Positions 36,951 through 51,044 of a DNA stretch of 64,000 nt are shown piece by piece. A model generated the notes under the pieces. That model searched no databases. It had not been told where the DNA came from and worked only from the letters and a program-made list of their open reading frames with translations. This DNA comes from Liolophura sinensis (Eukaryota > Mollusca > Polyplacophora > Chitonida > Chitonidae): contig NC_088305.1 of assembly GCF_032854445.1 (NCBI RefSeq), positions 24,335,400 to 24,399,399 of the forward strand, given 5' to 3'. Made by a program: the position numbers and the translations under genes. How positions within the stretch are numbered: position 1 is the stretch's first letter; every line of letters starts with the position of its first letter.

Positions 36951-37726
36951 AATGAATATGAATTGTGTTAACAGCTATCATATTGTACAGTATGCATGCA
37001 CTGGATGTGATTCTAGACCCCCTGCACTGGAACAGCTTCAATTGTGAATGTAAAGATTGAAACACTTCAGAAGCCAATTATATACTTGCATGCCCCCCAT
37101 TTAGCTGCATCAATAAGTCAGCTGTGTGAATCATTAAGTCAGGTGTCCTATACCTGTCTCAGTAACATAAACAAATCAACTACACGTAAATGTATGTACA
37201 GACAAATATGGTTTCAAGCCAGCCCCTATAAGGATAGCCCATCACACCTGGGCCCATCCTTGGATCATTAATCCTCTATGACAAATTGTCATCTCACACA
37301 AATGCTTGAAACATCTTAATCCAGGAATAATAATAACAATAAAAAAAAATTAAAAAAAAAAAAAACAGGCAGATTGTCAGGGACAATAAAAAGTAGCTTC
37401 TGACAATTAAAGTTCACCTACATCCTGGTTACTTTCCTCTAAGGCAGGAACTGAATCGGATTCTCCATTTGCAGATTTCATCCCATTTTTTTTTCACACT
37501 ACACGGATTGTGCCAAGAACTACCAGTGATTTCAGAAGGTAAATGAACTGCTAGGTGTGCTTAGTGTAGTACCATCTTGATCAGAATTTATACATATTTT
37601 TGGTGGTACGAACATTCAAGCCCTTGATTTCTCTTTTTTTTTACGAGTAAGCCAGTCATAAAATCTTTACTTTTAGCACAGTGTATTATGAGAGAGATTC
37701 CTGTAACTGGGAAACATAGCAATAAG

Positions 37727-37947
37727 TACCGTATTTCTTCTAAAATTTGGAAAACCTGGTCTGCCCATTTTAGCCAGTATGTATGTAATTCCAGCAGGAA
37801 ACTTGGGTTTCTTTTTTCTCACATGGTTAGATCATCTGATGAACAACATACTCATATCTCTACTTTTCCAAACGGCTCGTAAAGAAATGTAATATTCTGC
37901 CTTCAATGCTACTAATATCCGTCCCAAATTTTTGAAGAATTAGGGTA
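37727..37947. mobile_element. TIR element family B (MITE-like)
   Basis: Left end TACCGTATTTCTTCTAAAAT and right end (reverse complement) TACCCTAATTCTTCAAAAAT, each followed by TTGG; about 24-bp TIRs. The interior is unrelated to family A although the outermost bases are similar. A single copy is seen. Confidence 0.65.
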
Positions 37948-37999
37948 AGCATGAATTCCATCACGTCCTCATGGTTCAAAAAGAAAGGGACAGATTTTG

Positions 38000-38240
38000 A
38001 TCTTTACTGTTGTTTAATGCCACGCTCAAGAATTTTTTACTTAATTACGATGAACAGTCAGCTATATGGACGGAGGAAACCAAAGTGCCCGGGTGGTGGT
38101 TGGGGGGGGGGGGGGGGGGAAACAATCAACGTTTGGCAAGTTACTAACAAACATTCCAAACGGGTATGACATTTACATAGATATTCCACACAAAACTGGA
38201 GGACTGAAGCCACATGGTCTTCAATGAACATTAGAGTGTG
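38000..38240 (-). mobile_element. Diverged SINE (family 1 relative)
   Basis: GTTGTTTAATGCCACGCTCA with a core GGACGGAGGAAACCAAAGTG, an 18-G run (38102-38119) and a body (TTTGGCAAGTTACTAACAAA) shared with the copy at 49775. Confidence 0.55.
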
Positions 38241-38622
38241 CTAAAAGCCACACAAGTGTCATTAACTGCTTATTGTCCCCAAGGCCCCACAAGCGGTTAA
38301 CATCGGATATGTGTTCAAATCCTGCCTTGAACAGGGCATTTGCAGATTACTGCCCCCAGTTCTCTCAGAATGCTTCCAAGTATTGGTTACAGAGGCGATT
38401 AAGAAGCTTGAAGCTGAGTACAGATAATATGCACGTCACACCTACAATACATTGTTTCATGTTCACTTACTGTTCATGTTTTTTTTTATCTTTGCAAACT
38501 GGTCAACTCCAATTTCTTAGTCTTACTAACTGCATGAACACAACCTTAACATATAAAATGTATGTTGTGTGGGAGACCTCAGAATCCTTGAACACAGTGT
38601 TCAACCATAATCAATCAAATAA

Positions 38623-38828
38623 TATTTATTTATTTATTTATTTATTTAATTGGCGTTTACACCATACTCAAGAATATTTCACTTATACAATGGCAACCAG
38701 CATTATGATGGGAGGACACCGGGTAGAGCCCGGGGGAAACCCATGACCATCTGCATGGCCAGAGAGGATTCCAGCATGAGCTGGTCTTGAACTCACAGCA
38801 AGCGTATTGGTGAGAGACTCCTGGGTCT
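38623..38828 (-). mobile_element. SINE family 1 with tRNA-like head and internal deletion
   Basis: (TTTA)n tail, core, AAACCCATGACCATCTGCAT, then GAGCTGGTCTTGAACTCACA (box B on the minus strand). Confidence 0.8.
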
Positions 38829-41499
38829 TTACACAATCAAATAACAGTTGAAGGGCTATCTACACATGTATGTCTACCTGTACTGCTTCTCATCCCAATG
38901 TTCATGTGCACTTATTGTCGGATTTCTCTGTGCAAACTGATCAATAATTTCCTTAGTACTTATCTATTTATTTATTTGATCATTTGCAATTACACTGGAT
39001 CAACAATGAATCACATATTGCTAGATGTAGCTAAAACATATTACACGTATTACTATCATCACGATCATGCAGGTACATGTGCTCAGAGGCTCAACAGAGC
39101 TGCTACTACTACATGCCAGTATTTACTGTGCAATGTCTTGCTATCAAAGTCAGGGAGTTGTTGCACTGTGACATTATTTCCGTCCTGGAATTTGGAGCAC
39201 AGGAAGGAAGCAGTCCTGTAACAGAGCGAGCCCTTCATACAGGGCTGGAGCGGTTAGAGCACAAGCCAGCACTGTATATGCACATCTAGGCAGTACGGAT
39301 GTACGTGTAAATGTGCTAGCGAACTAGTGTACTGCAGTGTTCACCATGGCCTTATAGTGAACTCTTACAGGATTTAGTTGACGTACACTCCATCCCATGT
39401 ACATGGGGGGTAACACTAATGTCAATACCATTTTTTTTTCTTGTTTCACATTTATCTGAAATATATACATGAAAGCTACAGGGCAAAAATTCAGAGAGAT
39501 AGAGCGCATATTCTGTTTTAAGATCTACTAAACCAGCTGGTCATACCCGTATTAAGCACAGGTGTGAGGTAGTTACAATGTTAGTTGTGCAAGAAAGATC
39601 CTTGAAAGAGAGTGTCTGACAAAATTTCCCACAAATGACAGGAATAAATGAATAAATATAAGCAAATATAAAAAAAAAAAAACATATCAAAAATGCCAGC
39701 CTGAGCTGGAATAGAACTTGTATCTTCACAGATTAGAATTCAGCAAATCCTAAGGAACAATGCACACTCCCCTGTACATCTACATTTGTCTAAATGTACA
39801 TGTTACACAGTATAGCTGGTTTGTAACAGTAATGGATATTGCTGTAATTAAGAATATGATAAATCTACCCACATGCACAAATGCATTATAAGAACATACA
39901 AACTCTGACACACAGTGGTCATTCATTCATCGCTAATGAATTTTTCCTAACAAATTAGAAGAAATGGAGCCCAACAAAAAAAGGTTTGCTTCAATTAAAT
40001 GCTATGATCATGAAGGTACTTAATTTTAACATTTTTATTATAATGTTTTATCCTATTCTAGTCATTCTACTCCACAGAACGGGATTTATTTGTGAATAGG
40101 ATTTTTCTCAGCATTTCATTCAGTTAAGAAATTCCATATCTCCATGACATGGTCTAACAAGGTGAGCATAACACAGGGGACACAACTCTGCAACATCATG
40201 TAGAGCTATAGTGTACACAAGTGACAAGATTTTTCCACGCTATTTTTGTAGTGAATTTGTGGACTTCAACCCCAAAATCTATATCCCTTAACTTTTGTGC
40301 GATACCATGCTATATCACCATGCCATATCAAGGTCTTTTCTGTAAAAGACATGAAAAAGGGAATTTGGGGGGGGGGGGGGGGGATTTTTGAGGGGTAGTA
40401 ATACTGGGCAAAAAGTTGCCAGTTCTAATACTGCAAAATAGCACTGTTGAAATTTGTAGGGCATTGACAGCCAATAATGTCACATTGGTAAATTATAAAT
40501 TACGTTCTCACAGTCAATGTATTAAATCTTGCAGCTTTTGTTGTTTTACATATGTATTTGACTAATGTTGGTACGCATGTACTAGCAATTCAACAACAAC
40601 ATCTACACACTAGTTGACACAATGCAGAAGAAGGTTGTTCGCATATGTACCATGGTACAACCGAAATCAAACATTCCACACGTTTGGAACTGAAATTTTT
40701 TTCTATCATTGTTTAATAAGGCTTTAGAAAAGAATCAGTCAACTTGGGCTAAAAACTGCACTGAATTAGTGGCTCAAAACAATGCAGATTCTAAAATACA
40801 ACATCTATAAACCTGCACTTAAACTTGTGGGGGCATAAAACTATGTTTTCAATCTTTAAATGTTAAAAGAGAAGAAACACTGTATACATAGATTTGAAGA
40901 AGGTATTAAATTGAGTAATTTTCATTTAGAAACAACAAAAATGACGAAAAATGATTTATTTCCTATCCATCCGTGTGTAAAGGGTTCTGACAGCCCACAT
41001 CTGTCAGCTTTACAATTGTAGATGATCCAGTTTACATATTACACAGGTTGGGAAGAATACATACCTTACTGTGAACAATGCCGCAATGACGGAGTTACAT
41101 GTTTACTGTTTCGGTGTAGAATGTAGAACTTATCAGTGACAGTGAAACAAGATAGTGTTAATATGTCTGTGACAATCTCCATGGATACGGTCTAAAAAGT
41201 TAGCTTATTTCATGAGGAAGATTATACACAATGGATGATATTCTACCATATTTTCTATACACAGCTCTGCCCTGGGTACTGAACATAAATAAGTTCTCAT
41301 TACAGTAATTTTAGACGATCTGAAAATCATGGCCATGCACATGTCTAGAGGTATATTTGGAGTCGAATACGATCGCAATGGATAGTAAACAATGTCCGAT
41401 ATCCTGTCATTAGCCATATATAGCTCGCTCAAGTAAATATTTATGACAAGAAACACTCCTGATCGAGTCCCATGCTAGAAAACTGTGACGCATAGCGAC

Positions 41500-42170
41500 G
41501 AAGTCTGACGTCAGACGGTGACATCATGGGCGGAAGGCTCATCAGCAATCCAGCCAATTACAGCAGGATGAGCCGTTCGCCTCAGCCATCCTTCTGCTCT
41601 GTGGCCTTTGCAACTCAAGCAGGCTGCCATCACCCGATCGCTCCGAACCCGTCGTCTAATTACACTTTGGGTCAAGAATAGCCCTGGAATAAATCGCGTC
41701 TATAAATAGCCCGCTCTGAGCGGCGGCTTCTGTAGCCATGCTCGGTACTCCACGATTGCAAAGGTAATTTAAGCGCAAGCAGTCCAAAAATAATCCTTGT
41801 TTTCCAGCACTCTCCTGTGGACACATTATTGATCTGCTGTCAGAGTGGGGTCGATTCAAAGCTCCCACGGAAACGATGGTCCTGCCAACCTCGTCAGACC
41901 GTCATGGCAACCGTTGCTAGAGACTGTCCGGCAGCAGGTAGGCAGATAAAGCTTTGGTATCGATCGGGATTAAGCGAGAGAGAAAATGAAAAAAAAATCG
42001 CCTATCATCAAACTTTGCAAAGCTATTTATAGCAACCGTATAAAATATTTTGCGGCAAGGAGACAAGTGGGTCAGGTTGGCATAGATCGGCCGCATGGGC
42101 TCATCAGCTAAGGATAAATTCAGCCAATGCGCTGGCCAGATGCAATGCTACACCACTACAGCCTGGCTCC
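41500..42170. promoter_or_regulatory. CpG-rich intronic stretch with CRE, CCAAT and two TATA/MEF2 motifs
   Basis: Contains TGACGTCA (41506-41513) inside a 14-base palindrome (41503-41516), CCAAT (41554-41558) and CTATAAATAG (41700-41709), then two good plus-strand donors, AAAG/GTAATT at 41764 and GCAG/GTAGGC at 41938. A second CTATTTATAG (42023-42032) with an ATTGG on its minus-strand upstream side points the other way. CTATAAATAG fits both a TATA box and the MEF2 consensus. This could be an alternative or antisense promoter or an enhancer. No recognisable protein is encoded. Confidence 0.4.
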
Positions 42171-43518
42171 CACTGCGACCATCGGAAGAGAGTCCTTATA
42201 AGCAATGACGACAAACAAGACCGATCACGTGAGCTCAAGCACAATAAACAAGTATGACCTCCCTAAGCCGTGGGTGGAAAACACGGCAAGAACACAACAA
42301 CACTACACGTCACAAATGACGAAACCAGCAACTGCTGTTTACAGCCTGCACTGCTGTGATGAAACGGGGCATTTGGGAGGATTGTGTGTCATAATTATTA
42401 CATAAAATTGCACAACCTTAAGATACATTTGGTACACAGCCTTGTCAGCATGCACGCAATATGTTTACAAGGGTCAGAAATAAATGACATTTTTTAAGGG
42501 CATGTTCTTTATGCCTAACATTATCACGTTAATTCATAACCAGCTGCTTTATAAGTTACTTTGTTTTCATGTGGATGATTAGGCTTGAGTTGCTACAAAT
42601 ATTCTGCATTTCCAAATTTCACGTAAAGTTGCGCATGCAAACAGCACTTCCAGGCTTTAAAAATGATACTTTTTGATGCCAACAGTTCAATAAAACTTCA
42701 TTAAAAAAAACCTCTCTAGTGGCCCCTAAAAGACGGATAAATGTGCAAAATGCACAATGTTTCATTTGAAAACCATGAAAGTTTTGAAATACAATATTAA
42801 TACATCAGTGAGCACATAATTTCTAGAGATAGGTTCATGTATGCCCCAGTACCTAGTAATTAATTCACAGTTTGGTTTGGTGGAGCGAGTTGAACAGAGC
42901 ACCTGTCTAACTTCAAATGTCCTGAAGCTACTCTGACCTAAAACCCCATTAATAGAAGTGTATAAAGTTTATTATACCATGGCAAGAAATTAGCCCTTCC
43001 CCCACAAGTCTATACAAACAATGGCGACAAATGCAATTAATATAAAATACAAGTGTCCCAAGGAAAAATGTGGATTGTGCATGGGAAAGTATACCATGGC
43101 AGGAAACAAATACTGTTAAATAAAAACAAGAAATCCCAAAAAACAAATAGGAATATTAATGGTCCTGGTATTAACGAGCAGTTGAACCAGACTTGTCACA
43201 GTTTCTGCAAAGATAATATAAATACCGTTTTTTTCTACAGCCATTCGTTGTTTCTATTTACACATTTCACAACCAACCAACCAACCATTGTAGCTATATA
43301 CTGAAGCAATCATGATGCCACCTGTTAGCAATGGATCATTCTCAGCAGGATATGGCTGAAATCTTGCCGATGTGGCATTCAGCCATTATCATTCAGTCCA
43401 TAAATCATTCACCTTCCAAATGTATCTCCAAGTGCAGAACAAATGAAATACATTTTCAACAAAAGATGGATGCCTATGGTATAGGGACTATGAGACCACA
43501 TACGCGCAATGACAAAAT

Positions 43519-43675
43519 TTGTTTATTTATCTGACTGGTGTTTTACGCTATACTCAAGAATATCTCACTTAAACAACGACGACCAGCATTATGGTGGGAG
43601 GAAACCTGGCACAGCCAGGGGGAACCCACGACCATCCGCAGGTTGCTGTCAGACCTTCCCACGTACAGCCGGCAG
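43519..43675 (-). mobile_element. SINE family 1
   Basis: GTTTATTTATCTGACTGGTG to CCCACGTACAGCCGGCAGAA; lacks the tRNA head. Confidence 0.8.
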
Positions 43676-43751
43676 AATGACAAAAGAAAAAGACAACAAC
43701 AATGATCCCCCACAGCCTTAAGAATTATCTCTGTTAAAGACCAATGGGAGG

Positions 43752-43820
43752 AGCTTCACAAATAATGAAGCTTCACAAATAATGAAGCTTCACAAATAAT
43801 GAAGCTTCACAAATAATGAA
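43752..43820. repeat. 17-bp tandem repeat, four copies
   Basis: Unit AGCTTCACAAATAATGA, four perfect copies. Confidence 0.95.
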
Positions 43821-44365
43821 TCGCACATGTACTGTATGCCCAAAACTTCATGTTTTATCTCTGATAAAGAACAACTGGAGCAAATCATAGGGCCTGCACA
43901 TAATGATTTTTAAAAGTTTTTAAACAAGTGCAGAAGCCATAAATTGAGAAAGAACTGGGAGAAAACGCACAAGTGATCATCAAAGAAGAACAACTGCAGC
44001 AAATGTGGAAATAATTTTAAAACATTCTCCAAAATGTCATGGACTTAGTTCCTGGTATAAAGAATAGCTGGAGCACGCCATAAAAGGTCCAGGGTATGCC
44101 CCTCATAATGGCAGACATCTAGAGTCATCTAACCAAATCCTGCTACCTGCAACATCATCCAGGACAGAATAATTTTGAGTGTCCTTTAACATCCAAGGTT
44201 GTCCTTTATACACGAAACGACCTACACGTTTTCACGCTAACCCAAATACATTTCAGCGGCTATGTTGCGAGTTTTAAGTTCAATGAATATTCTTAAGCTG
44301 GCTAATTTTATAATCTGATGCCATATAATGTGTCAAATCTATTTAGAGTAGATACACATGGAATG

Positions 44366-44399
44366 GAGGGTCTTCCAGCAACCTGCGGATGGTCGTGGT
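44366..44399 (+). mobile_element. SINE family 1 short fragment
   Basis: Only GGGTCTTCCAGCAACCTGCG and GATGGTCGTGG remain. Confidence 0.6.
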
Positions 44400-44530
44400 A
44401 ATCTAAACATTTACATACTGAGACTCAATAAGGATCATTATCATCATCATTATTAAAGAACAACAATTCAATATATTCAACATAAATTTATTTGTTAATT
44501 TGTTTTATTTGTTTATTAATTTGTTTCATT

Positions 44531-44680
44531 TGTTTATTTATTTGATTGGTGTTTTAACCAGACTCAAGAGCACTTCACTTATATGATGACGGCCAGCATT
44601 ATTGTGGGAGAGACAGGATAAACCCATTGCTATCTGCAGGTTGCTGCCAGATCTTCCCACTGTATACCACGGAGGAAGGC
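44531..44680 (-). mobile_element. SINE family 1
   Basis: TTTATTTATTTGATTGGTGT to CCACGGAGGAAGGC; diverged core. Confidence 0.75.
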
Positions 44681-45286
44681 ATACTTGTAATGATGTATGT
44701 TCCAATTAGCACTGCACATACTCCTGGCACGTGTACTTCAAATCGCCTTTCTATTGCACCAGGGTCTATTTCTGTCCCCCCTCACAAACAAGTCTTTAAT
44801 CCCATGGTCATGCAGGACTGTTAAGACTACCTGACCCCAGCCATGTTGACACTAGCCCACACTTCCGCATACTTCCTAGCCTTAAGTTAAGGGGCACCAC
44901 AATGTTCAAACTGTCATATCACAATGCTGGTATATAGCCAGTGCCTTCTGATAATGTGGGATGCCACAAGAATATACACAGGGTGTCAAGCAGAGAGCAG
45001 GGAGTATGACTAGACAACAAAAATGTTTTTGATTTTAGTCATCATATGAAAATTCATTTAAACGCTCAGTTTTTAAGGCAGCAAATCCCAATATAAATGT
45101 CTTGATATCAAATTTGTGAGGTATTCATGTTTTTATCTCCCGAGTTGATTACAAAACAGGTACTTTAAATGCACTTTAACATTCAGTGCAGTACATGTGT
45201 GTAAACATTTGAAATTTACCTGTAGATGCCTTTAACTTAATTAAATTAATTTCCTGCTCATTATGATCATTTACATAGAAGTGAGG

Positions 45287-45370
45287 TTTATTTATTTATT
45301 TGATTGAGGAATCCATGACAATCTGCAAGTTGCTGTCAGACATTCCAACGTACAGCCAGAGAGGAAGTTT
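45287..45370 (-). mobile_element. SINE family 1 with the core deleted
   Basis: The tail (TTTATTTATTTATTTGATTG) is joined directly to ATCCATGACAATCTGCAAGT; the 3' core is missing. Confidence 0.65.
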
Positions 45371-45947
45371 TAGATTAAATATTGGCCTAAAGTCAAGTAC
45401 AATTTCATCAAATCTGCCCCGTGAACAACAGAACTGTTTTAACCTTAAATGTCAAACTAACGAAGTTTAGAATTCTCCGCACAAAAAATACAAACATCTC
45501 AAAGGTTTGCATGCTAGGTTTGTTTTGCTGTCATTTTGTAGTATATATATTTTTTCACTCGAACAATTTTGATTTTATTCAACTATTATTTCTTTTTAAA
45601 ATTAAAACGAAATGAAATTAACCATCAACCATGCAAAGTTCAATGAACCTGATGAGGCCAATACACAGATAACACATCACCTCAACAGACTTAAGATGAA
45701 ATCCACACCCCCACCCCCAAGTGACCCTCTGTGTTTAAGTATTGATATCATGTGTAGTGCTTTATTACAAATAACTGGGTCACAGCTTGTAAGCTTTATA
45801 CCACAGATCTATTTATAGCTGGGCATTGATCCAGAGCAAATTTAAAGTTTAGAACCAATTGGACCATTGAATAAAGATATTTTTCCTTCCTTTGTTAGTT
45901 TGAGGAGGGTCTCTACCGCTGATCAACACTGACTCACTAGCTTAAAT

Positions 45948-45978
45948 TTTATTTATTTATTTATTTGATTGGTGTTTA
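45948..45978 (-). mobile_element. SINE family 1 tail remnant
   Basis: TTTATTTATTTATTTGATTG followed by GTGTTTAC only. Confidence 0.5.
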
Positions 45979-48804
45979 CTGAGATTGGTTGTTCTGAGAG
46001 AAGAACACTGGTTTCTTCTGAAGTCATGTGAACACGGCAACTGAACTTGAGCTCTCATCAATTAAAGAAGCTGAAGACTGTCTGGAGGATATATACTCTT
46101 ACATGATAAGCATATTTAATAAACGACCTCTTTCTAAAGTTCATAACAGCCTGGATCTTGTACACAGAGATCTTAGCTGTGGTAGAGCAGCTACAGACGT
46201 CATGAGGAAGTGAAAAAAAAACCCCAAAAAACAAAAAAAAGTCACATGTTCACAAAAACACAATTAAGCTGTTATTAACACACACGCATGTTATAAGTCT
46301 GGAGCATTGTTTTAACATCGTCAACATTATTCAAACCTTGTCTTCCACTTAATCAAGGCATACAAATGAACAACACTGCCTAATTTAAACACGGGGTTTA
46401 ATTAATATACAATATGTATAAATAATATGTTATTTGTTTCCGACAACAAAGTGACTGGTTTATTATAAAAGCTACACCAGGATGTAATTAAGGCAACTAC
46501 ATCACATTTGTCGTCAAAGATACGACAAATGGCCATGGTCTGCCATAAAAAAAAAATCAGAATTAAACATAAAAGAAGACAGAAATTATTTTCTTGTAAT
46601 TGGGTAAGTAGTTACGAAGAGAAAATGTGAATTTATTATAACTGGGCAAGCAGCTCTTTAGGTCAGGGAGGGTTGTGGGGAGGGGGAGAGAGGGAGGAGG
46701 ATGTGTTGTAAAACAACAATGTTGTATTAGCAAATGAGTATTAGAAGTGAACAAGTTTTCCTTAGTCTTTCCATGTCATAAACTCTTCAAGTAATCATGT
46801 GTTTAGATAATGCTTTATAAGATAAAAGCTGCGGAGCTGTTCTTTAAACCCCTTTCCGCACAATTTTTAGCAGCCAGGGTTAAACATGGTTATTTAACAC
46901 GGGCATTATTACGAGAAATTATTGAGTGTCTATTTTAATTTTTTCTGATCACAGAGAGTTAACATTTTCATTTCATAGCATGAGTGTTTATGTCTGGATT
47001 TAACCTACTGGCGATATTTCACTTTCCAATAACACTATTTACTAAACTGTCAAATTTTGAAAAATCCAGTTTGGAATAATACTTAATTATAAATTCAATT
47101 TACCTTTTGCATTTTCATTCCATGTATATTAGCAATTACATGCTAAATGATTATCTGCATGTACATGTATGCGTGGCAGTTCGCAAATGTTTCGCTACAT
47201 CCTCGGAAAGTTCCAAAACATATGGACATTTCATCCAATTTCAGGCTAATCAAACAGTTTATGATCTGCTTGAGGCTTCTAGATGTCATGTATTCAGGCA
47301 GGTATTACTTACATAGACAAGTGAGTTGTCCACGCATACAAACACACAAATCATGGACACAGTCTGCCGGCTTAAGCTGTGTAATAATATATACACTACA
47401 AGTTAAAGCCTGGGTCAAAAAAACAAACGCACAAACAACATCTCTGTTCAGGATCAGAATAAAAAGTTGTTTACAAGTATGTAAACAATTAAGGTAATAT
47501 AAAAAAAAAAGAGAGAGTGGTACACCTACGTATAACAATGAGACAGGCATTCATACAGTACAAGATGTTCGGCCAGGTGGAGCTAATAAAAGCCTCAAAT
47601 CAGTGACAAAGCTACACCCTAATGAGCGGGTAAAAACTTGTATAGACACCTGGGCAGACACCTGGATAGGTAAATCTACCTATTGTAACCAAGGTTACAC
47701 TTTCCTACACCTGTGAGACAATCTTGTAATTCTATATCTATATAACTTGGTTCACATATTCAATCTCTTGCACATGTAAATGATGTTTTTTATTGTAATA
47801 AAGCTTTCCGCCCTTAGAGTAACTTCACAGGCAATATCTATTGGCACAGACAAATAGCACGGTTTCTGTCTATTTGCACAGGGGCAGATAACTCTTGTCA
47901 ACAGGGCTGTTCAGTCACCAGTTCTGTCTGAAAGCTAGGTTGATGTCACAGCAAACCAATCAATCCCTTGTCAAATAAAACTCCACTCCAGTTCATCCAC
48001 GTTGATGACATTTACAGTCCCTGAGTATAACATGACGGGAGCCTGCTGGTCATAAAGAGAACTGATGATAAGTCATCCAAGTCATCCCCCCCCCCCCCCC
48101 CCCACTTCACCTTCTCTACCAAACCTGTCTTCCAAACAACTCAATTCTCACCTGCGTTGACCTCATTAATTCAGCCTACCTGTACTAAGTTACACCTGCC
48201 TGACATTTTTCAATAGGTACAGGAACTAACATTGTGGTTCCTAGCCAAATACATTCACATCCTCATGCCAACCTTTGGTCCAGTATATAAACATGCATGA
48301 ATATATGTACCTGTACAAAGCTATTGTTGCCACCACAGATATGTACAGGTAGAGACAGGTATTTCTCTGACGAAGAGATCACGTCTATAAAAAAAAAAAA
48401 AAACCCAATATGTAGACCTCAAACCCACTGGCACTCAGATTTAATACCCACGCTGAAAGGAGTGGTTTAGAGTAGAAAAGACCCAGTTGGTATATCAAAG
48501 AGCAGTACACCAAAGACTTCTGGTGACTAAACATTTTGCACAGGTTTCAGCTTACCCTGTTTACACTAGACTTACTTTACATCCATCAAACAAATGGTAT
48601 TCTTACATATGCACTTAAACTTCAACAAACTCTCAGTTATGTGAACGTCTAATTTTTCCGCTTACCTTACTTCTGGGCCAAAATAAATTCACAAATATAT
48701 CACTGATTCAGGTGTAGATCTTTTTCAAGTTTTGACACTTTTTTGAAAGTTATCAAACAAATATTTGTACATGTACTACACAATACATATGCACATATTT
48801 TTCA

Positions 48805-49390
48805 GCTCTTTCACACAGAATGATGTTTTCAGCTCTTTCATACACAATGCTTTCAGCGCTTTCAAAGATAATAATCTTTCAGCTCTTTCAAGGACAATCA
48901 TAATTTCAACTCTTTCATACACAACAATGTTTTCAGCTTTTTCATCTCTTTCATGCATAACAATGTTTCAATTCTTTCAAGGCCTATGGTATATTCAGCT
49001 CTTTCATGCATAATAATGTTTCAGCTCTTTCAAGGCCTATGGTATATTCAGCTCTTTCATGCATACTAATGTTTCAGCTCTTTCAAGGCCTATGGTATAT
49101 TCAGCTCTTTCATGCATAATAATGTTTCAGCTCTTTCAAGGACTATGGTATTTTCAGCTCTTTCACACACAATAATGTTTTCAACCCTTTCATAAACCTT
49201 GATCCTGTCAGCTCTTTCATACACATTGATCCTTTCAGCTCTTTCATACACAATGATCCTGTCAGCTCTTTCATACACATTGATCCTGCCAAATCTTTCA
49301 CACACAATGATCCTGTCAGATCTTTCACACATACTGATCCTGTCAGATCTTTCATACACATTGATCTTGTCAGACCTTTCATACAAATCA
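48805..49390. repeat. Minisatellite, 28-31-bp unit with 60-bp dimers
   Basis: Unit TTTCAGCTCTTTCATACACA plus a variable end (AATAATG, TTGATCC or GGCCTATGG). A dimeric form dominates from 48970 to 49150. Confidence 0.88.
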
Positions 49391-49771
49391 TACTCCATGT
49401 ACATGTACATAATTATTTCAGAACATTTATATACAGAAGTGTTAATGCACTAAACTGATATGTGTAATCAGAGGGTTGTTGGTTTCAATCAAGCCTGAAC
49501 AACTCCACAATACAAACAGATCAGAGAGCAATTTAACACTTAACATGTCACCTTCCTTGAAGATTCCTCTAACTTCCCAATCTTTTTAAAAATGAAAATG
49601 CATCTTCATGTGTAATGTACTGTTCAGAAAAAGCTTTTGACAAAGTGTACACAGAAATAAAAGATGATTGCATGAATTTAACTGTTTAAGTGTAAACAAA
49701 AAACCTACAAGTAGGCTAATCGTTTATAAAAACACATGTATATACACCCATTTTGAGAAAAATATGTTGGC

Positions 49772-49970
49772 TATTTATTCATTTATTTGATCGCTGTTTA
49801 ATGCCTTTACTCAAGTGTATTTGACTTATACGATGATTGTCAGTTTTACGGGTGGAAGAAACAAGAGTGCCCAGGGTATAAATCCAGTTCACCTTTGGCA
49901 AGCTACTGATGAAGTTACTTTCCCATGTGTAATGTACACACGCACACCGCACTGGTGAAAGACAAGAGGC
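49772..49970 (-). mobile_element. Diverged SINE (family 1 relative)
   Basis: TTTATTCATTTATTTGATCG, CTTTACTCAAGTGTATTTGA, then TTTGGCAAGCTACTGATGAA as in the 38-kb copy. Confidence 0.6.
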
Positions 49971-51044
49971 CTTCACTGACCTATAAGCTCCTTGTAATCA
50001 TGAATAGCTACCTTGAATAGTGAGAGAGAATTAGAGAGAATTTCAAGCAACAACATATAAAACAATGGCTCAGGTGGTGCAAAGGCTAAATTCATATGCA
50101 CCACTGATATATCTCATGTTACCACATAACAATCATCTACAACCCAGGATTCAGTTTCAGCCTCCATCACATCTTCAGTCAAACCATGCTGTCAGATACA
50201 GATAACAGGCTGATCAAACAGCTTTTTTTTTACGCCATTTTGTTTCACACTGGGGAGGGTGTCCAGATTTCATTTAATCTTCTCTCCCTTGATAAGAATC
50301 GCTAAAAACAGCGAGTCCAAATAGCACTCATTTCCCACTGGGCATGTCCACTTGGACAAATGAACAGGTAAGTACATTGTACATGTCTATAAGCCAGCTA
50401 AGTTTATGCTTGCCCTTCAATGCTAACATCCAATACAGTGCACAACATGTAAGTGCCTCACAGTTACCCACAAAAACTGAACAATGAAGTTGGCAGCTCT
50501 TCCCGCGCAATGGCAGTTCAGGTCCAAGCTGAACTGACCAATGTTCCCTTACCTTGCATGAATATCATTGCAAAGACAATGGGCTCAAATAACTAAACCC
50601 TGTAAATCTTTTCGAACTCTACAGCACGTATTTAAGTGGAATTTATGCATCGAATTATTACGAAAATGATGCAAATAATGATTTGTGTCTCTCACTAATG
50701 AAGCAAGCTTCATAAAACTTCAAAATTTTGGTCACAAAGGGTGTTGAAAAGGTTTTGGAATTAGGGCAGGCAGGAGTAATTCCCCACTAGCATGAAAACG
50801 CGCATCATTTGCCTTATGTCTTATTACCTGCCCTTGACAATCTGATTGACCCTCATGTGATACATGGTATTTCTTGGGAGTGGAATTTACTGATGGTATT
50901 TGGGATTATAGACACATGTATTCTAATCATCATCTACAGGTACAACTGTAGATCTACTTCAACATGAACATCTCCTTGGGATGTCCACATTTATATTAAT
51001 GTTGAGTCCCTTAAGACAGAGACTATTGTGTGTTATGTGTAAGT

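Noticed and set aside
45809-45818. Further perfect MEF2 ten-mer as a regulatory site
   Set aside because: About three such sites are expected by chance in this window. This one lies alone in AT-rich sequence, so I do not call it.
49090-49410. 106-residue charged repeat ORF (YERSDRI/YERAERI)
   Set aside because: Reads through the 48.8-49.4 kb minisatellite only; no exon borders.
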